DNA of 39,982 nt, taken from contig JBAXHT010000005.1 in assembly GCA_037138755.1 (NCBI GenBank), positions 1 through 39,982 of the forward strand, in the 5' to 3' direction. The notes beneath the pieces are model-generated. The model searched no databases. It was not told the origin of the DNA and worked only from the letters and a program-made list of their open reading frames with translations. Below, one piece after another: positions 1 to 7,697 of the stretch. The DNA is from Armatimonadota bacterium. Its GTDB lineage: Bacteria; Armatimonadota; Fimbriimonadia; Fimbriimonadales; Fimbriimonadaceae. The position numbers and the translations under genes were made by a program. Numbering within the stretch: position 1 is the stretch's first letter; the number at the start of each line of letters is the position of its first letter.

Positions 1-243
1 GAGGTTTTTCGCTTGACAGTGCCACCCCATTCCCTTCTGCTTACCCCGCCCACGCCAGTGGCTCGCCGCTAGCGAGAGAAGCAGCCAAACTAGCGTGTAC
101 GCCGGGATCGACAAATACCAAACGTTGGAGGATTCTATCGATGATTTTAGTGAAGCGACAACTCCGGACATCAGGTAGGCAATTAACATCAGTCCAACCA
201 TTTGCCAGCCGGTGATGATTAGTCTTTTACATTGAATTCTCAT
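1..243 (-). CDS. Small membrane protein, partial (runs off left edge)
   Basis: An open frame starts at ATG 243-241 with GAGGAA as ribosome binding site and runs 81 codons to the edge of the window without a stop. The start overlaps the stop of the upstream gene as ATGA, so the two are probably translationally coupled. Two hydrophobic segments are visible: about residues 15-28 (MVGLMLIAYLMSGVV region) and about 45-60 (YTLVWLLLSLAAS region). A basic tail follows and is encoded by the dispersed repeat. I do not recognise the family. Coupling suggests a membrane partner for the secreted aspartyl-protease-like protein. The C-terminus is not visible. Confidence 0.55.
   Translation of the reverse strand, partial: MRIQCKRLIITGWQMVGLMLIAYLMSGVVASLKSSIESSNVWYLSIPAYTLVWLLLSLAASHWRGRGKQKGMGWHCQAKNL
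28..69 (-). repeat. Copy of a 41-bp dispersed repeat, left end
   Basis: Read on the minus strand, these 42 bases match positions 39927-39968 on the plus strand at 36 of 42 positions. The shared core is GTGGGCGGGG followed by an AAGCAGAAG run. Here the copy lies inside a reading frame, where it encodes a basic stretch with the residues RGRGKQK. The right-end locus holds the same unit in tandem, so this is a repeat family rather than chance. Its function is unknown. Confidence 0.6.
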
Positions 244-1373
244 AGTTTGTTCCTCTTCGGGTTGCTTGTGGTCGTTGCCTCGAGAGTTCGACTGTGGAGG
301 CCTCCGCAAAAAGGAAGACCGTGCAAGATGGAACGATGGAGGCATGAGGAAGCCCCAGCTTGTTCTCCCCTTTTTTGTGTGCCATGACAGGCGAGTAGCT
401 CGCCATCATCTTTAGACTTCATGTTGATATCCCACGTTTTCCCATCCTTTTCGAGTGTGATGGTCTTCAATTTGAAAGTCTTGAGCTTAATTGAGAAGTA
501 GGTTTCCGAGAGCGGTTTTTCGACTTCGGAAGTGAAGTCCTCAAAGCTCTGGCTGTTAACTTTTACCAGTCGAGCATCGGTTGGAATTGGAGCTTCGGAG
601 AACGAATCGTCATCGGGCAGAACCAACGTTCCATCAATATCTCTGAATCGAATTCCGCATATCTCAAGCAAAAGATATCGGACATCCGCGATCTTACTGT
701 TGTTCCACATCCCAATCAAACCCTTGCGCAGTGAGATGACTACTTCATCGTTTGCGACAAGGTTGAGACCGAAGTTTGATTTTTCTGGTCCATCTATCTC
801 TTTTGAGGCTACCGAACACTCTGCAAATCTAGGCAGTCCAGGAAATTCAAAGTTGGAATTGCAGAAGGCTTCAACCGCGTTTGGATAGTTTGGGAGAATT
901 TTGTTGGAGGCACCCATTAAAAATAGACCCCTCATTTGGAATCGAACGTTGCCAGCAGCTCTTTCGGCAATAGCGAAGTACTTACCTTCCTCTTGCTGAA
1001 TCGGCATCCGCAACTTGTAACGATCCTCCAGAAGAGAGTTTTCGGAAAACACAATCGAGTTTGTTGCGCGTTCGATGAAAATCTCAGTGTTCTTCACGAT
1101 ATCCCTTCCAATCACGCCGTCTACTCCAAACCTCTCTTTGTACTTTGCAAATTTCTCTTCCGAGAGATCAACGGGATTCGACCTAAGCTTTTGAAGCGAG
1201 CTAGATTCAGGCAAATGTGAATCTTCCTCGAAAGAAACTGAATACATCAGATCGCCTTCAACCGCCACCATGGTGTTTTTCACAATCGCATATTTGAGTT
1301 CTTCGCGAATACTCGCACAGCAATCTTGCACGAGAACGGAGGAAAGTAGCAGACACACAAACTTCAACTTCAC
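240..1373 (-). CDS. Secreted protein, aspartyl-protease-like, active site not seen
   Basis: The frame could begin at a TTG at 1418, but the GTG at 1373 is preferred because it opens directly into a signal peptide (KLKFVCLLLSSVLVQDCCA). The frame from there is 377 residues. Around residues 80-105 it has the pattern GVDGVIGRDI followed by a strand with IFIERATNSIVFSE. This resembles the second half of retropepsin-like periplasmic aspartyl proteases (inner G-x-I-G-x-D plus a 'region used to write the next strand' segment). The N-terminal DTGA-type catalytic motif is absent, so an active protease is doubtful. A segment near residues 270-330 (ARLVKVNSQSFEDF...) could be a PDZ-like domain as found in such proteins. 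The last ~45 residues, rich in Cys, His and Arg, look poorly conserved. The stop overlaps the next start. Confidence 0.6.
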   Translation of the reverse strand: MKLKFVCLLLSSVLVQDCCASIREELKYAIVKNTMVAVEGDLMYSVSFEEDSHLPESSSLQKLRSNPVDLSEEKFAKYKERFGVDGVIGRDIVKNTEIFIERATNSIVFSENSLLEDRYKLRMPIQQEEGKYFAIAERAAGNVRFQMRGLFLMGASNKILPNYPNAVEAFCNSNFEFPGLPRFAECSVASKEIDGPEKSNFGLNLVANDEVVISLRKGLIGMWNNSKIADVRYLLLEICGIRFRDIDGTLVLPDDDSFSEAPIPTDARLVKVNSQSFEDFTSEVEKPLSETYFSIKLKTFKLKTITLEKDGKTWDINMKSKDDGELLACHGTQKRGEQAGASSCLHRSILHGLPFCGGLHSRTLEATTTSNPKRNKL

Positions 1374-1424
1374 TTCTTCAGGACCCCAGACTCTTGGTAC
1401 AGTTTGCTCCCAGCGCAATCCAAG

Positions 1425-1452
1425 AAGATAGAATCGTTCACGAGTTTCTCAA
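1425..1452 (-). promoter_or_regulatory. Possible sigma-70 promoter
   Basis: On the minus strand, TTGAGA (1447-1452) is followed after 16 bases by TATCTT (1425-1430). This would place the transcript start near 1418 and give a leader of about 45 nt before the GTG start at 1373. It rests on consensus matching only. The 1374-1632 stretch otherwise holds no gene I can support; the longer frames there are extensions or shadows of neighbours. Confidence 0.35.
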
Positions 1453-1632
1453 AATGGGTGCTTCTACACTTCTGATCGGACTTTCGATCGCTGGGCGATG
1501 TTGTGACTGACCAGCGATCTAAACTCACCTTGGTGTTAACCCGCTGGATTTGAAATGAGCTTCGATGGGTCCTGAAAGCGCGATCGTTGGCTTGCACCTG
1601 TGAAGACCCCGGACTTAATAGTCGGCGAACAA

Positions 1633-3150
1633 CTAGGCTTCGACGTGGAGGGTTTTTTCGTGGGTGTAGATGACGGAGCCTTTGGGGGAGCCTTTGGTTC
1701 GGCGGACGTATTTTTTGAGGGTGTAGTCCACGGCGACGAAGCCGGCGTGTTTTTGGGTTGAGTTCTGGACGGCGATTTTGGCGGCGAATTCGAGGACTTC
1801 GCGGGGGGTGAGTTCGGGTTTGTTGCTGGTGGGGACGAGGACGTGGGCGGATGTGTGGCCTCGGACGTGGAGCCACCAGTCGTTGCTTTTAGCGATCCGG
1901 AGGGTGAGATAGTCGTTCGCCTCGGCGTTTTCGCCGTAGAGGACTCGGTGGTTTTTGGGGCCGACAAGCTCGCGGATGCGCTGTCCGTCGAACGGCTTGA
2001 CCTGTTTGCCGTCGGGAGCCCGGTGGGTTTGGGTGAGGAGCAGTCGTCGCTCTTTGATTTCGGTTTGAGCTTGTTCTATCTCTGTTTTGGTTGTGGCGTC
2101 CAGGGCCCTGAATAGGTAGGCGTCGAGGTCGTATTTGATCGCTTTGAGGCGGATGAGTTGGTCTTGGAGGACTCCGATTCTGCCCTTTGCTTTCTTCGCC
2201 TTGTCGAAGAGTTTCAGTGCGTTTTCTTTGCCTGAGAGTTCGGGGTTGAGTTTGATTTCGAGTCGACTCCCGTCGTAATCCGGAAGGATGGTTCGGTTCG
2301 AGCCTGATGGGAGGTTTGCTGCATAGGCCATCAGGAGCTCGGCTTGGCGTTGCCATTGGCCCGCGCGACCACCCATTTCGATTGCTTCGTGTAGCTCCTG
2401 GATGGCAACTTCGCGAGCGAGGATGGCGGCTTCGAGTTGGGCGATGAGCGAGCGTTGGGCGGTATTGAATTCGTGGCCGTTGATCCGCTCACGGTATGCC
2501 TGTTCGCAGGCGGCGGAGAAGGTAGGCTTGTCGAGCCATGCAGGGAAGTGATCGACCAGGGAGACCGGATAGGCTCCGTCTTTGAGGTTGTGTCCGGGGT
2601 TCCAGGGTTCGGCGGCGCGCTTGTATTTGGAGTGAACGCGTGGTTTTTCGAAGTCGGCTAGGTCTGGCTTTTCGGGATCCAGAACGGGGGGCCAGAGATA
2701 GGTTGAGTTGGGCAGAATGGGGCGCGATGATTGTGTGTCTCGGACCCATTTCGCCGCCGAGAGGATGCGGTTTTCTTCGTCGATGAGGATGAGATTAGAG
2801 TGCTTGCCCATCAGCTCGGCGATGAGGGTGTGATCGCCGAAGCTGAGGACGAGCACACGGTCAGAGTGCTTCATCGTGATTGCTTCGAGGGTCTTGCCAT
2901 CGAGGCGGGCTCGGAGTGTTGCGCAGAAAACGGGAGGTTCTCCTGAGTTGCGCGGGCGCTGGGTGACAAAGTGGACGCGGAAGAACTCTGGGTGGCAGCT
3001 TATGAGAAGCTGGTGCGCGGTCCCTCGATGGTAGAGTTCGATGACGATGGTGGTCGGGTTTGGTTGCCGGAAACCCTGGACCTTTGCCCCTTGGATGGCT
3101 TTGATTTCGTCGGCGATTGCGGCGAGGCAGAGGGCGTCGAAGGGGATCAT
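1633..3150 (-). CDS. rqcH: RqcH, ribosome quality control factor (NFACT family)
   Basis: The 505-residue protein has the order of NFACT/FbpA/Rqc2 homologues: NFACT-N, helix-hairpin and coiled-coil middle, and NFACT-R (formerly DUF814). RqcH binds the large subunit of split stalled ribosomes and adds C-terminal alanine tails that mark the nascent chain for degradation. The D97-R98 pair needed for tailing in Bacillus RqcH is present at exactly those positions (MKHSDRVLVLSFG). The NFACT-R signatures are NDWWLHVRG near residue 420 and KGSPKGSVIYTHEKTL near the C-terminus. The protein is somewhat shorter than the ~570 residues of Firmicute members. It follows the proteasome-like gene by 92 bases on the same strand. 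No clear ribosome binding site precedes the ATG. Confidence 0.9.
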   Translation of the reverse strand: MIPFDALCLAAIADEIKAIQGAKVQGFRQPNPTTIVIELYHRGTAHQLLISCHPEFFRVHFVTQRPRNSGEPPVFCATLRARLDGKTLEAITMKHSDRVLVLSFGDHTLIAELMGKHSNLILIDEENRILSAAKWVRDTQSSRPILPNSTYLWPPVLDPEKPDLADFEKPRVHSKYKRAAEPWNPGHNLKDGAYPVSLVDHFPAWLDKPTFSAACEQAYRERINGHEFNTAQRSLIAQLEAAILAREVAIQELHEAIEMGGRAGQWQRQAELLMAYAANLPSGSNRTILPDYDGSRLEIKLNPELSGKENALKLFDKAKKAKGRIGVLQDQLIRLKAIKYDLDAYLFRALDATTKTEIEQAQTEIKERRLLLTQTHRAPDGKQVKPFDGQRIRELVGPKNHRVLYGENAEANDYLTLRIAKSNDWWLHVRGHTSAHVLVPTSNKPELTPREVLEFAAKIAVQNSTQKHAGFVAVDYTLKKYVRRTKGSPKGSVIYTHEKTLHVEA

Positions 3151-3216
3151 GTGGAGTTGGGGGTCAGGGGTTTGTGAGAGACTACGGCAGCCCCACCGGT
3201 TCGCTAACGCTTACCG

Positions 3217-3240
3217 ACTCCCCAACAAGTAGGGAGTTTT
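3217..3240 (+). terminator. Weak hairpin with T-run on the plus strand
   Basis: ACTCCC (3217-3222) and GGGAGT (3232-3237) form a 6-bp stem with a 9-base loop. TTTT and an AT-rich stretch follow on the plus strand. The flanking genes both run on the minus strand, where no T-run follows the stem, so it may block antisense transcripts or be an attenuating hairpin between the proteasome-like gene and rqcH. Confidence 0.3.
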
Positions 3241-3242
3241 GA

Positions 3243-3908
3243 TTATAGTTCGATCGCTTTAAACACGTTTTCTCTTTTGGAATTGCGCTCCATCAACAGG
3301 ACTTCCGGCGTGAGGCCTTCTAGCGAGACTTCGGATTCGCCGTTGTTGGAGGTGACTTGCATCCAGACAGTTGCGAGTTTCTGGGCGGCTTTCTCGGGGG
3401 TTGTTTCTAGCGGGATGTCTTCTCGGAGGTTTAGCACGGGGTGTTCGGCGCCGGACAGGGAAGCGGTGTGGCGGTGGAGGTGGTAGTCGCCGTCGAAATC
3501 CATGACATAGAACTGATCCTTATCGGGCGTTGTTCCTAGCTCAGCGAAAAGGGAGATCGCGAGGGCTGGGGCTGAGGAGAAGTCGTTGAAGGCGGATTTG
3601 ATGGGTGCAGAGACGGCGGTGACGACGCGTTGGATGGTGACGTCTTGCTCGCTGCGGCTGTAGCCCTCGCGGTGGGCAAACTCCATCGCGGCGGTTCGGA
3701 TGGCTTCGATGTCGGATTGTTGTCCGAGGCCGGCGAATGCAAGTTTGTCGTAGATCTCAAAAATCTTGGGTGACTGGCGGCGGTATGTGAAGATAACGAT
3801 TCCAGCGTCGAGCGAGACGGCGAGGACGGCTGCGCCTCGTTCGATGCGCCCTTGGATGTAGGACACCCGGTTGTTCATGCCTTCTTGCCAGTCGTAAGGG
3901 GTGAGCAT
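3243..3908 (-). CDS. prcA: 20S proteasome alpha-type subunit
   Basis: The 221-residue protein resembles bacterial proteasome alpha subunits. Its N-terminus reads TPYDWQEGMNNRVSYI, like the alpha-subunit N-terminal helix region. It then has a strand pair (RGAAVLAVSLDAGIVIFTYR), the SPKIFEIYDKLAFAGLGQQSD segment (the alpha-type equivalent of K-I-x-x-I-D-x-x-I-x-x-A/G-x-x-G), and FAHREGYSRSEQDVT. There is no propeptide-Thr start, so it is not a beta subunit or HslV. Alpha rings gate the proteolytic beta rings and dock the Mpa/ARC ATPase; in non-actinobacterial lineages such proteasomes go with the UBact modifier. No beta subunit, ATPase, ligase or Pup/UBact gene is in the window, and the position between purD (8-base gap) and rqcH is unusual. 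The symbol is by homology only. Confidence 0.75.
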   Translation of the reverse strand: MLTPYDWQEGMNNRVSYIQGRIERGAAVLAVSLDAGIVIFTYRRQSPKIFEIYDKLAFAGLGQQSDIEAIRTAAMEFAHREGYSRSEQDVTIQRVVTAVSAPIKSAFNDFSSAPALAISLFAELGTTPDKDQFYVMDFDGDYHLHRHTASLSGAEHPVLNLREDIPLETTPEKAAQKLATVWMQVTSNNGESEVSLEGLTPEVLLMERNSKRENVFKAIEL

Positions 3909-3916
3909 GGTTTGTT

Positions 3917-5152
3917 CTACGCTCCGATGTCGGTTCTTGCTTGCATTCCGTCGAAATGAATCATTGCGAGTGCCTCGTAGGCTTTGGCTCGCGCTTCTTG
4001 TTGGGTAGGCGCGGTGGCGGTGGCGGCAAGGACACGGCCGCCACTGGTTTTGAGTTCACCGCTCTCGAGCTTGGTTCCGGCGTGGAAGACTTTGACGTTT
4101 TCGAGAAGCGGATTTATTGTGATGACTTTGCCCTTTTCGTAGTCTCCAGGGTAGCCAGCAGAGGCCGCTACGACGGTGACGGCTGCGTTGTTGAGGATTT
4201 CGATTGAGGGAATCGGTTCGCCGCTGGCACAGGCTCGGAGGGCCTCAGCGAAGCCGTTGCCGAGGCGGCTCAGGACGCTTTGGGTTTCGGGGTCACCGAA
4301 TCGGACATTGTATTCAAGGCACATAGGACCCTTCGCGGTTTGCATCAATCCTGAGAAGAGAACTCCTCGGTACTCGATTCCGTCCTCGCGAAGGGTTTGG
4401 AGGATTGGCAAGACGGTTTCGCGCTCGGTTTGCTCGATGATTTCGGCGGTGACCCAGTCAACCGGGGAGAAGGTGCCCATTCCTCCGGTGTTCGGGCCTT
4501 GGTCTTGGTCGTGAATGCGTTTATAGTCTTGAGCGACGGGGAGGGAATAGATTTCTATGCCGTTGGTGATTGTGAGGAGGCTGAACTCTTTGCCTTCTAG
4601 CTTCTCTTCTAATACCAGCGTCTTTCCGGCTTCACCAAGGGCTTTGAGGGCGTCGATTCCTTCTTCGGCTTCGGCGAGGGTTTCGGCGACGATGACGCCT
4701 TTGCCGAGGGCGTTTCCGCTGGCTTTTATGGCGAGTTTTGAGCCCGTGGTGTACTTTGTCTTAGCGTATGCCTTAGCGGCTTCTGCATCAACGAAGACTT
4801 GATACTCGGCGGTTGGCACTCCGGCTCTTTGCATCATGGCTTTGCAGAAGGCTTTTGAGCCTTCGAGCTGGGCTCCGGCTCTGCCGGGGCCGAAGCAGAG
4901 GATCCCTGCTTCCCGAACGGCGTCGGCAAGGCCGGCGACCAGGGGGTCTTCCGGGCCAACCATTACCAGGTCGATCTCTCGCGCCTTTATCAGGTTGAGG
5001 AGCGAGTGGAAGTCGTTTGTAGGGATGTTGACGCACTCAACTTCTTCGGCGATACCTGCGTTGCCAGGGGCACAGATGACCTCCGCCTCTTGGGCGAGCT
5101 TCCAGCAAAGGGCATGCTCGCGACCTCCGCTTCCGACGACTAAGATTCGCAT
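3917..5152 (-). CDS. purD: Phosphoribosylamine-glycine ligase (GARS)
   Basis: PurD catalyses the ATP-dependent joining of glycine to 5-phosphoribosylamine, the second step of purine synthesis, in the cytoplasm. The 411-residue protein begins MRILVVGSGGREHALCWKL, the family's N-terminal signature. It carries GPNTGGMGTFSP in the ATP-grasp domain, EYNVRFGDPETQ (metal and ATP binding), and the C-terminal domain with AAVTVVAASAGYPGDYEKG. The start at 5152 is chosen because it opens on the conserved N-terminal strand; an upstream in-frame ATG at 5170 would add six residues, and neither has a clear ribosome binding site. It lies first in a minus-strand run with the proteasome alpha-type gene 8 bases downstream, so co-transcription is likely. 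Confidence 0.95.
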   Translation of the reverse strand: MRILVVGSGGREHALCWKLAQEAEVICAPGNAGIAEEVECVNIPTNDFHSLLNLIKAREIDLVMVGPEDPLVAGLADAVREAGILCFGPGRAGAQLEGSKAFCKAMMQRAGVPTAEYQVFVDAEAAKAYAKTKYTTGSKLAIKASGNALGKGVIVAETLAEAEEGIDALKALGEAGKTLVLEEKLEGKEFSLLTITNGIEIYSLPVAQDYKRIHDQDQGPNTGGMGTFSPVDWVTAEIIEQTERETVLPILQTLREDGIEYRGVLFSGLMQTAKGPMCLEYNVRFGDPETQSVLSRLGNGFAEALRACASGEPIPSIEILNNAAVTVVAASAGYPGDYEKGKVITINPLLENVKVFHAGTKLESGELKTSGGRVLAATATAPTQQEARAKAYEALAMIHFDGMQARTDIGA

Positions 5153-5251
5153 CCGCCGATAGTTTGGCATGGATGGGTGTCTTGAGTCTTGTGTGTAGGG
5201 TCTTGAGCGGTGCGAAATGAATCTAATGTGCTGGGTGATCCGTATCTATTG

Positions 5252-6265
5252 ATGATGAACTTGTTTCTAGCGCAAGCGGAAAATGCGGGCGGGGCCATTG
5301 TAGGATTGCTCTGCTTCGGTCTCTTTGGACTCTTCGTGTTTTTCAGCGGGGTTTTCGTGGTCGGGCAGCAGCACGCCTTTATCATCCAGCGATTCGGGAA
5401 ATTCTCTCGGGTTGCGCGGGCGGGCTTGAACTTCAAGATTCCGTTCTTGGATATGGTGGCTGGCAAGCTATCGCTTCAGATTCGAGAGCTTGATATTCCC
5501 GGTCAGTTTAAGACGAGCGATAACACGTTTGTCACGATGATCTTACGAGTGCAGTACTCGGTCATTCCGGAACGAGCTTCTGATGCGTTCTACAAGCTCC
5601 AATCGCCAGAACAGCAGATCAGTGCCTTTGTTTTGAACGTCGTAAGAGGCGAGGTCGCAAAGATGCAACTTAGGGATGTTTTTGAACATCAGGATACGAT
5701 TGGCACTGCCGTTAACGAGCAACTTTCGCTCTCGATGGCGGAGTTCGGATTCTTGATCCGTAACGCGCTAGTAAACGAAGTTCGTCCGGCTGACGAAGTT
5801 GTCACCGCAATGAACCGAGTTGTTGCTTCAGAGAATGAGAAGACTGCGGCTAAGAACCAGGGCGAGGCTCAGAAGCTTCGAACTGTTCTTCATGCTGAGG
5901 CAGAGGCGGAAGCGAAGAGGTTGCAGGGTGAAGGTATCGCCGCTCAACGCGAAGCGATTGTGAAGGGGCTTTCAGTTTCGGTCGATAGTTTACGCGGGGC
6001 GATGCCCAGTGCCGATCCACAGACGTTGATGAACTTGGTTTTGATCAACCAGTATTTTGACGCTATGCGAGATATCGCTCAGGGCGATAAGGCGAAGGTG
6101 ATCTTTGTTCCGAGTGGGGCAGGTGCTTACCGAGACGTGAGCGATCAGTTGTTCCAGTCGTTTGTCAATGCTGCGGAGACGACGAACGTGCCGATTCCGC
6201 CTTCATTGGGCAAGAAGAAGCAGGGCGATGAAGTGGTTGTGCCACCTCCAGCGCCTCACGTCTGA
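5252..6265 (+). CDS. SPFH/band 7 (stomatin/HIR-like) membrane protein
   Basis: The protein (337 residues from ATG 5252) has one N-terminal membrane segment (AIVGLLCFGLFGLFVFFSGVFVV). An SPFH domain follows, starting VGQQHAFIIQRFGKFSRVARAG, and then an alanine/glutamate-rich coiled coil (AEAEAEAKRLQGEG region). The layout matches stomatin/prohibitin-type scaffold proteins and is closest in flavour to plant hypersensitive-induced-reaction proteins. Such proteins oligomerise at the membrane and often guide membrane proteases, but the role here is not shown by the sequence. A GTG at 5210 with AGGG upstream would add 14 residues and cannot be excluded. The gene diverges from purD. Two copies of TCTTGAG lie in the gap 21 bases apart and could be a binding site. 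Confidence 0.85.
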   Translation: MMNLFLAQAENAGGAIVGLLCFGLFGLFVFFSGVFVVGQQHAFIIQRFGKFSRVARAGLNFKIPFLDMVAGKLSLQIRELDIPGQFKTSDNTFVTMILRVQYSVIPERASDAFYKLQSPEQQISAFVLNVVRGEVAKMQLRDVFEHQDTIGTAVNEQLSLSMAEFGFLIRNALVNEVRPADEVVTAMNRVVASENEKTAAKNQGEAQKLRTVLHAEAEAEAKRLQGEGIAAQREAIVKGLSVSVDSLRGAMPSADPQTLMNLVLINQYFDAMRDIAQGDKAKVIFVPSGAGAYRDVSDQLFQSFVNAAETTNVPIPPSLGKKKQGDEVVVPPPAPHV

Positions 6266-6280
6266 GACGCGAAGTAGAGT

Positions 6281-6313
6281 CACTTTAGGTTTGACGGCAC
6301 TAAACCTAAAGTG
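6281..6313. terminator. Perfect 12-bp hairpin without T-run
   Basis: CACTTTAGGTTT (6281-6292) and AAACCTAAAGTG (6302-6313) pair perfectly across a 9-base loop, 15 bases after the SPFH stop. No T-run follows on the plus strand. The half-site TTTAGGTT appears once more at about 6331. It may be a factor-assisted terminator, an mRNA-stabilising hairpin or a protein-binding palindrome. The rest of 6266-6447 shows no gene. Confidence 0.5.
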
Positions 6314-6447
6314 GCTTCTGAGGCACCCGATTTAGGTTCAGAAATGCCTCGAAAATGCCCTGAGATTTAGACTGGGCAGTAACCAATAACTCTGTATGTA
6401 GCCGTGTCCCTGGCATTTGTCATGGGGCGTGGAACTGGAGAGTTATC

Positions 6448-7653
6448 ATGCCGCTATACGCTTATAAAGCCATTGAACCCGCGACGGGAAGAAATGTATC
6501 GTCGACCATTGACGGTGAAAGTGAACTGGCAGTCGCGGCCAAACTTCGTGAGCAGTCTCTCCATATCACTGAGATCAAGATTGCAAAGGTTGCATCAAAG
6601 AAGACAATTGGCAAAGGGAAGCTAAAGCCGAAGTCGCTCGTTCTCTTCTCACGTCAGTTTGCAACGATGATCGACGCGGGTATCCCGATTCTTCGATGTC
6701 TCGAAATTCTTCAGGGACAGTGTAAAGATCCAATTCTCAAAGAAGCCATTGAAGTGATTACCGTGGACGTTAAGGGCGGAATCACACTCAATGAGGCACT
6801 GGCGAAGCACCCTCAAGTCTTCAATAAGCTCTACATCAACATGATCAAGGCGGCTGAACTTGGTGGAATCCTTGATGTCATCTTGGACCGATTGGCTGGC
6901 TTCCTAGAGTACGAAGCTGAGGTGAAAGGGAAGATTAAGAGCGCCATGACTTACCCTGTGCTCGTTCTGATCGCTTCGCAGGTGATGTTGTTCGCGATGT
7001 TCACCTTCGTGCTTCCGAAATTCAAAGAGATCTTTAGTGGCATGAACGTTGAGATGCCGTTCATCACCAGAACCCTCTTTGCGATGGGTGACTTCATGCA
7101 AGCCTACTGGCTCTTGATTGTCGCTGCCGGCGGTGTGGGTTTCGTTGTTTTCAAGAAGTGGGCAAAGACGGACGCTGGACGATACCGAGTTGACTATTGG
7201 AAGCTGAGGTTGCCTATTGTTGGCGAGTTGACTCTGAAGATGAGCGTTGCACGGTTTGCACGAACCTTTGGAACACTGCTTAACTCGGGTGTTCCGATGA
7301 TTCGCTCGCTTGAAATTGTTGGTGAGACTCTTGGCAATGAAGTTCTGTGCAAGGCCGTCGAGGGTACGCGCTCTAGCCTTCGAGAAGGAAACAAGCTCTC
7401 GGTTCCTCTGACCGCCTGCAACCTGTTCCCAACCCTGGTCACTACCATGATCGACGTTGGTGAGGAAACGGGTCGTTTGCCGGAGATGTTGGTCAAGGTT
7501 GGCGATTTTTACGATATGGAAGTTGAGTCAGCGGTTAAGGGACTCACTTCGTTGATCGAGCCGCTGCTGATCATGTTCCTCGGTGGCGTCGTTGGCTTTA
7601 TCGCCATCTCGATCATGGTTCCGATGTTCGGAATTGTCAACCAGATTAAGTGA
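6448..7653 (+). CDS. pilC: Type IV pilus inner-membrane platform protein PilC (GspF family)
   Basis: The 401-residue protein begins MPLYAYKAIEPATG, the usual start of PilC/GspF. It has two repeated T2SSF domains, each with cytoplasmic helices (QFATMIDAGIPILRCLEILQ and RFARTFGTLLNSGVPMIRSLEIV) followed by membrane segments near residues 165-195, 210-235 and 370-395. PilC is the membrane platform on which the PilB and PilT motors act. GGAG lies 9 bases before the ATG. The motors lie about 28 kb away on the same strand (pilB 35631, pilT 37376). The next gene downstream is the sigma/GGDEF fusion, 44 bases away, so pilC may be co-transcribed with its own regulator. Confidence 0.95.
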   Translation: MPLYAYKAIEPATGRNVSSTIDGESELAVAAKLREQSLHITEIKIAKVASKKTIGKGKLKPKSLVLFSRQFATMIDAGIPILRCLEILQGQCKDPILKEAIEVITVDVKGGITLNEALAKHPQVFNKLYINMIKAAELGGILDVILDRLAGFLEYEAEVKGKIKSAMTYPVLVLIASQVMLFAMFTFVLPKFKEIFSGMNVEMPFITRTLFAMGDFMQAYWLLIVAAGGVGFVVFKKWAKTDAGRYRVDYWKLRLPIVGELTLKMSVARFARTFGTLLNSGVPMIRSLEIVGETLGNEVLCKAVEGTRSSLREGNKLSVPLTACNLFPTLVTTMIDVGEETGRLPEMLVKVGDFYDMEVESAVKGLTSLIEPLLIMFLGGVVGFIAISIMVPMFGIVNQIK

Positions 7654-7697
7654 AAAACGCACAGGATGTGCCTCGACCTAAAGATTCAAGGAAGGAT

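Noticed and set aside
1370-1967. Long minus-strand frames overlapping the end of rqcH
   Set aside because: Composition (Arg/Pro/Ser/Thr-rich) and overlap show they are out-of-frame shadows of rqcH.
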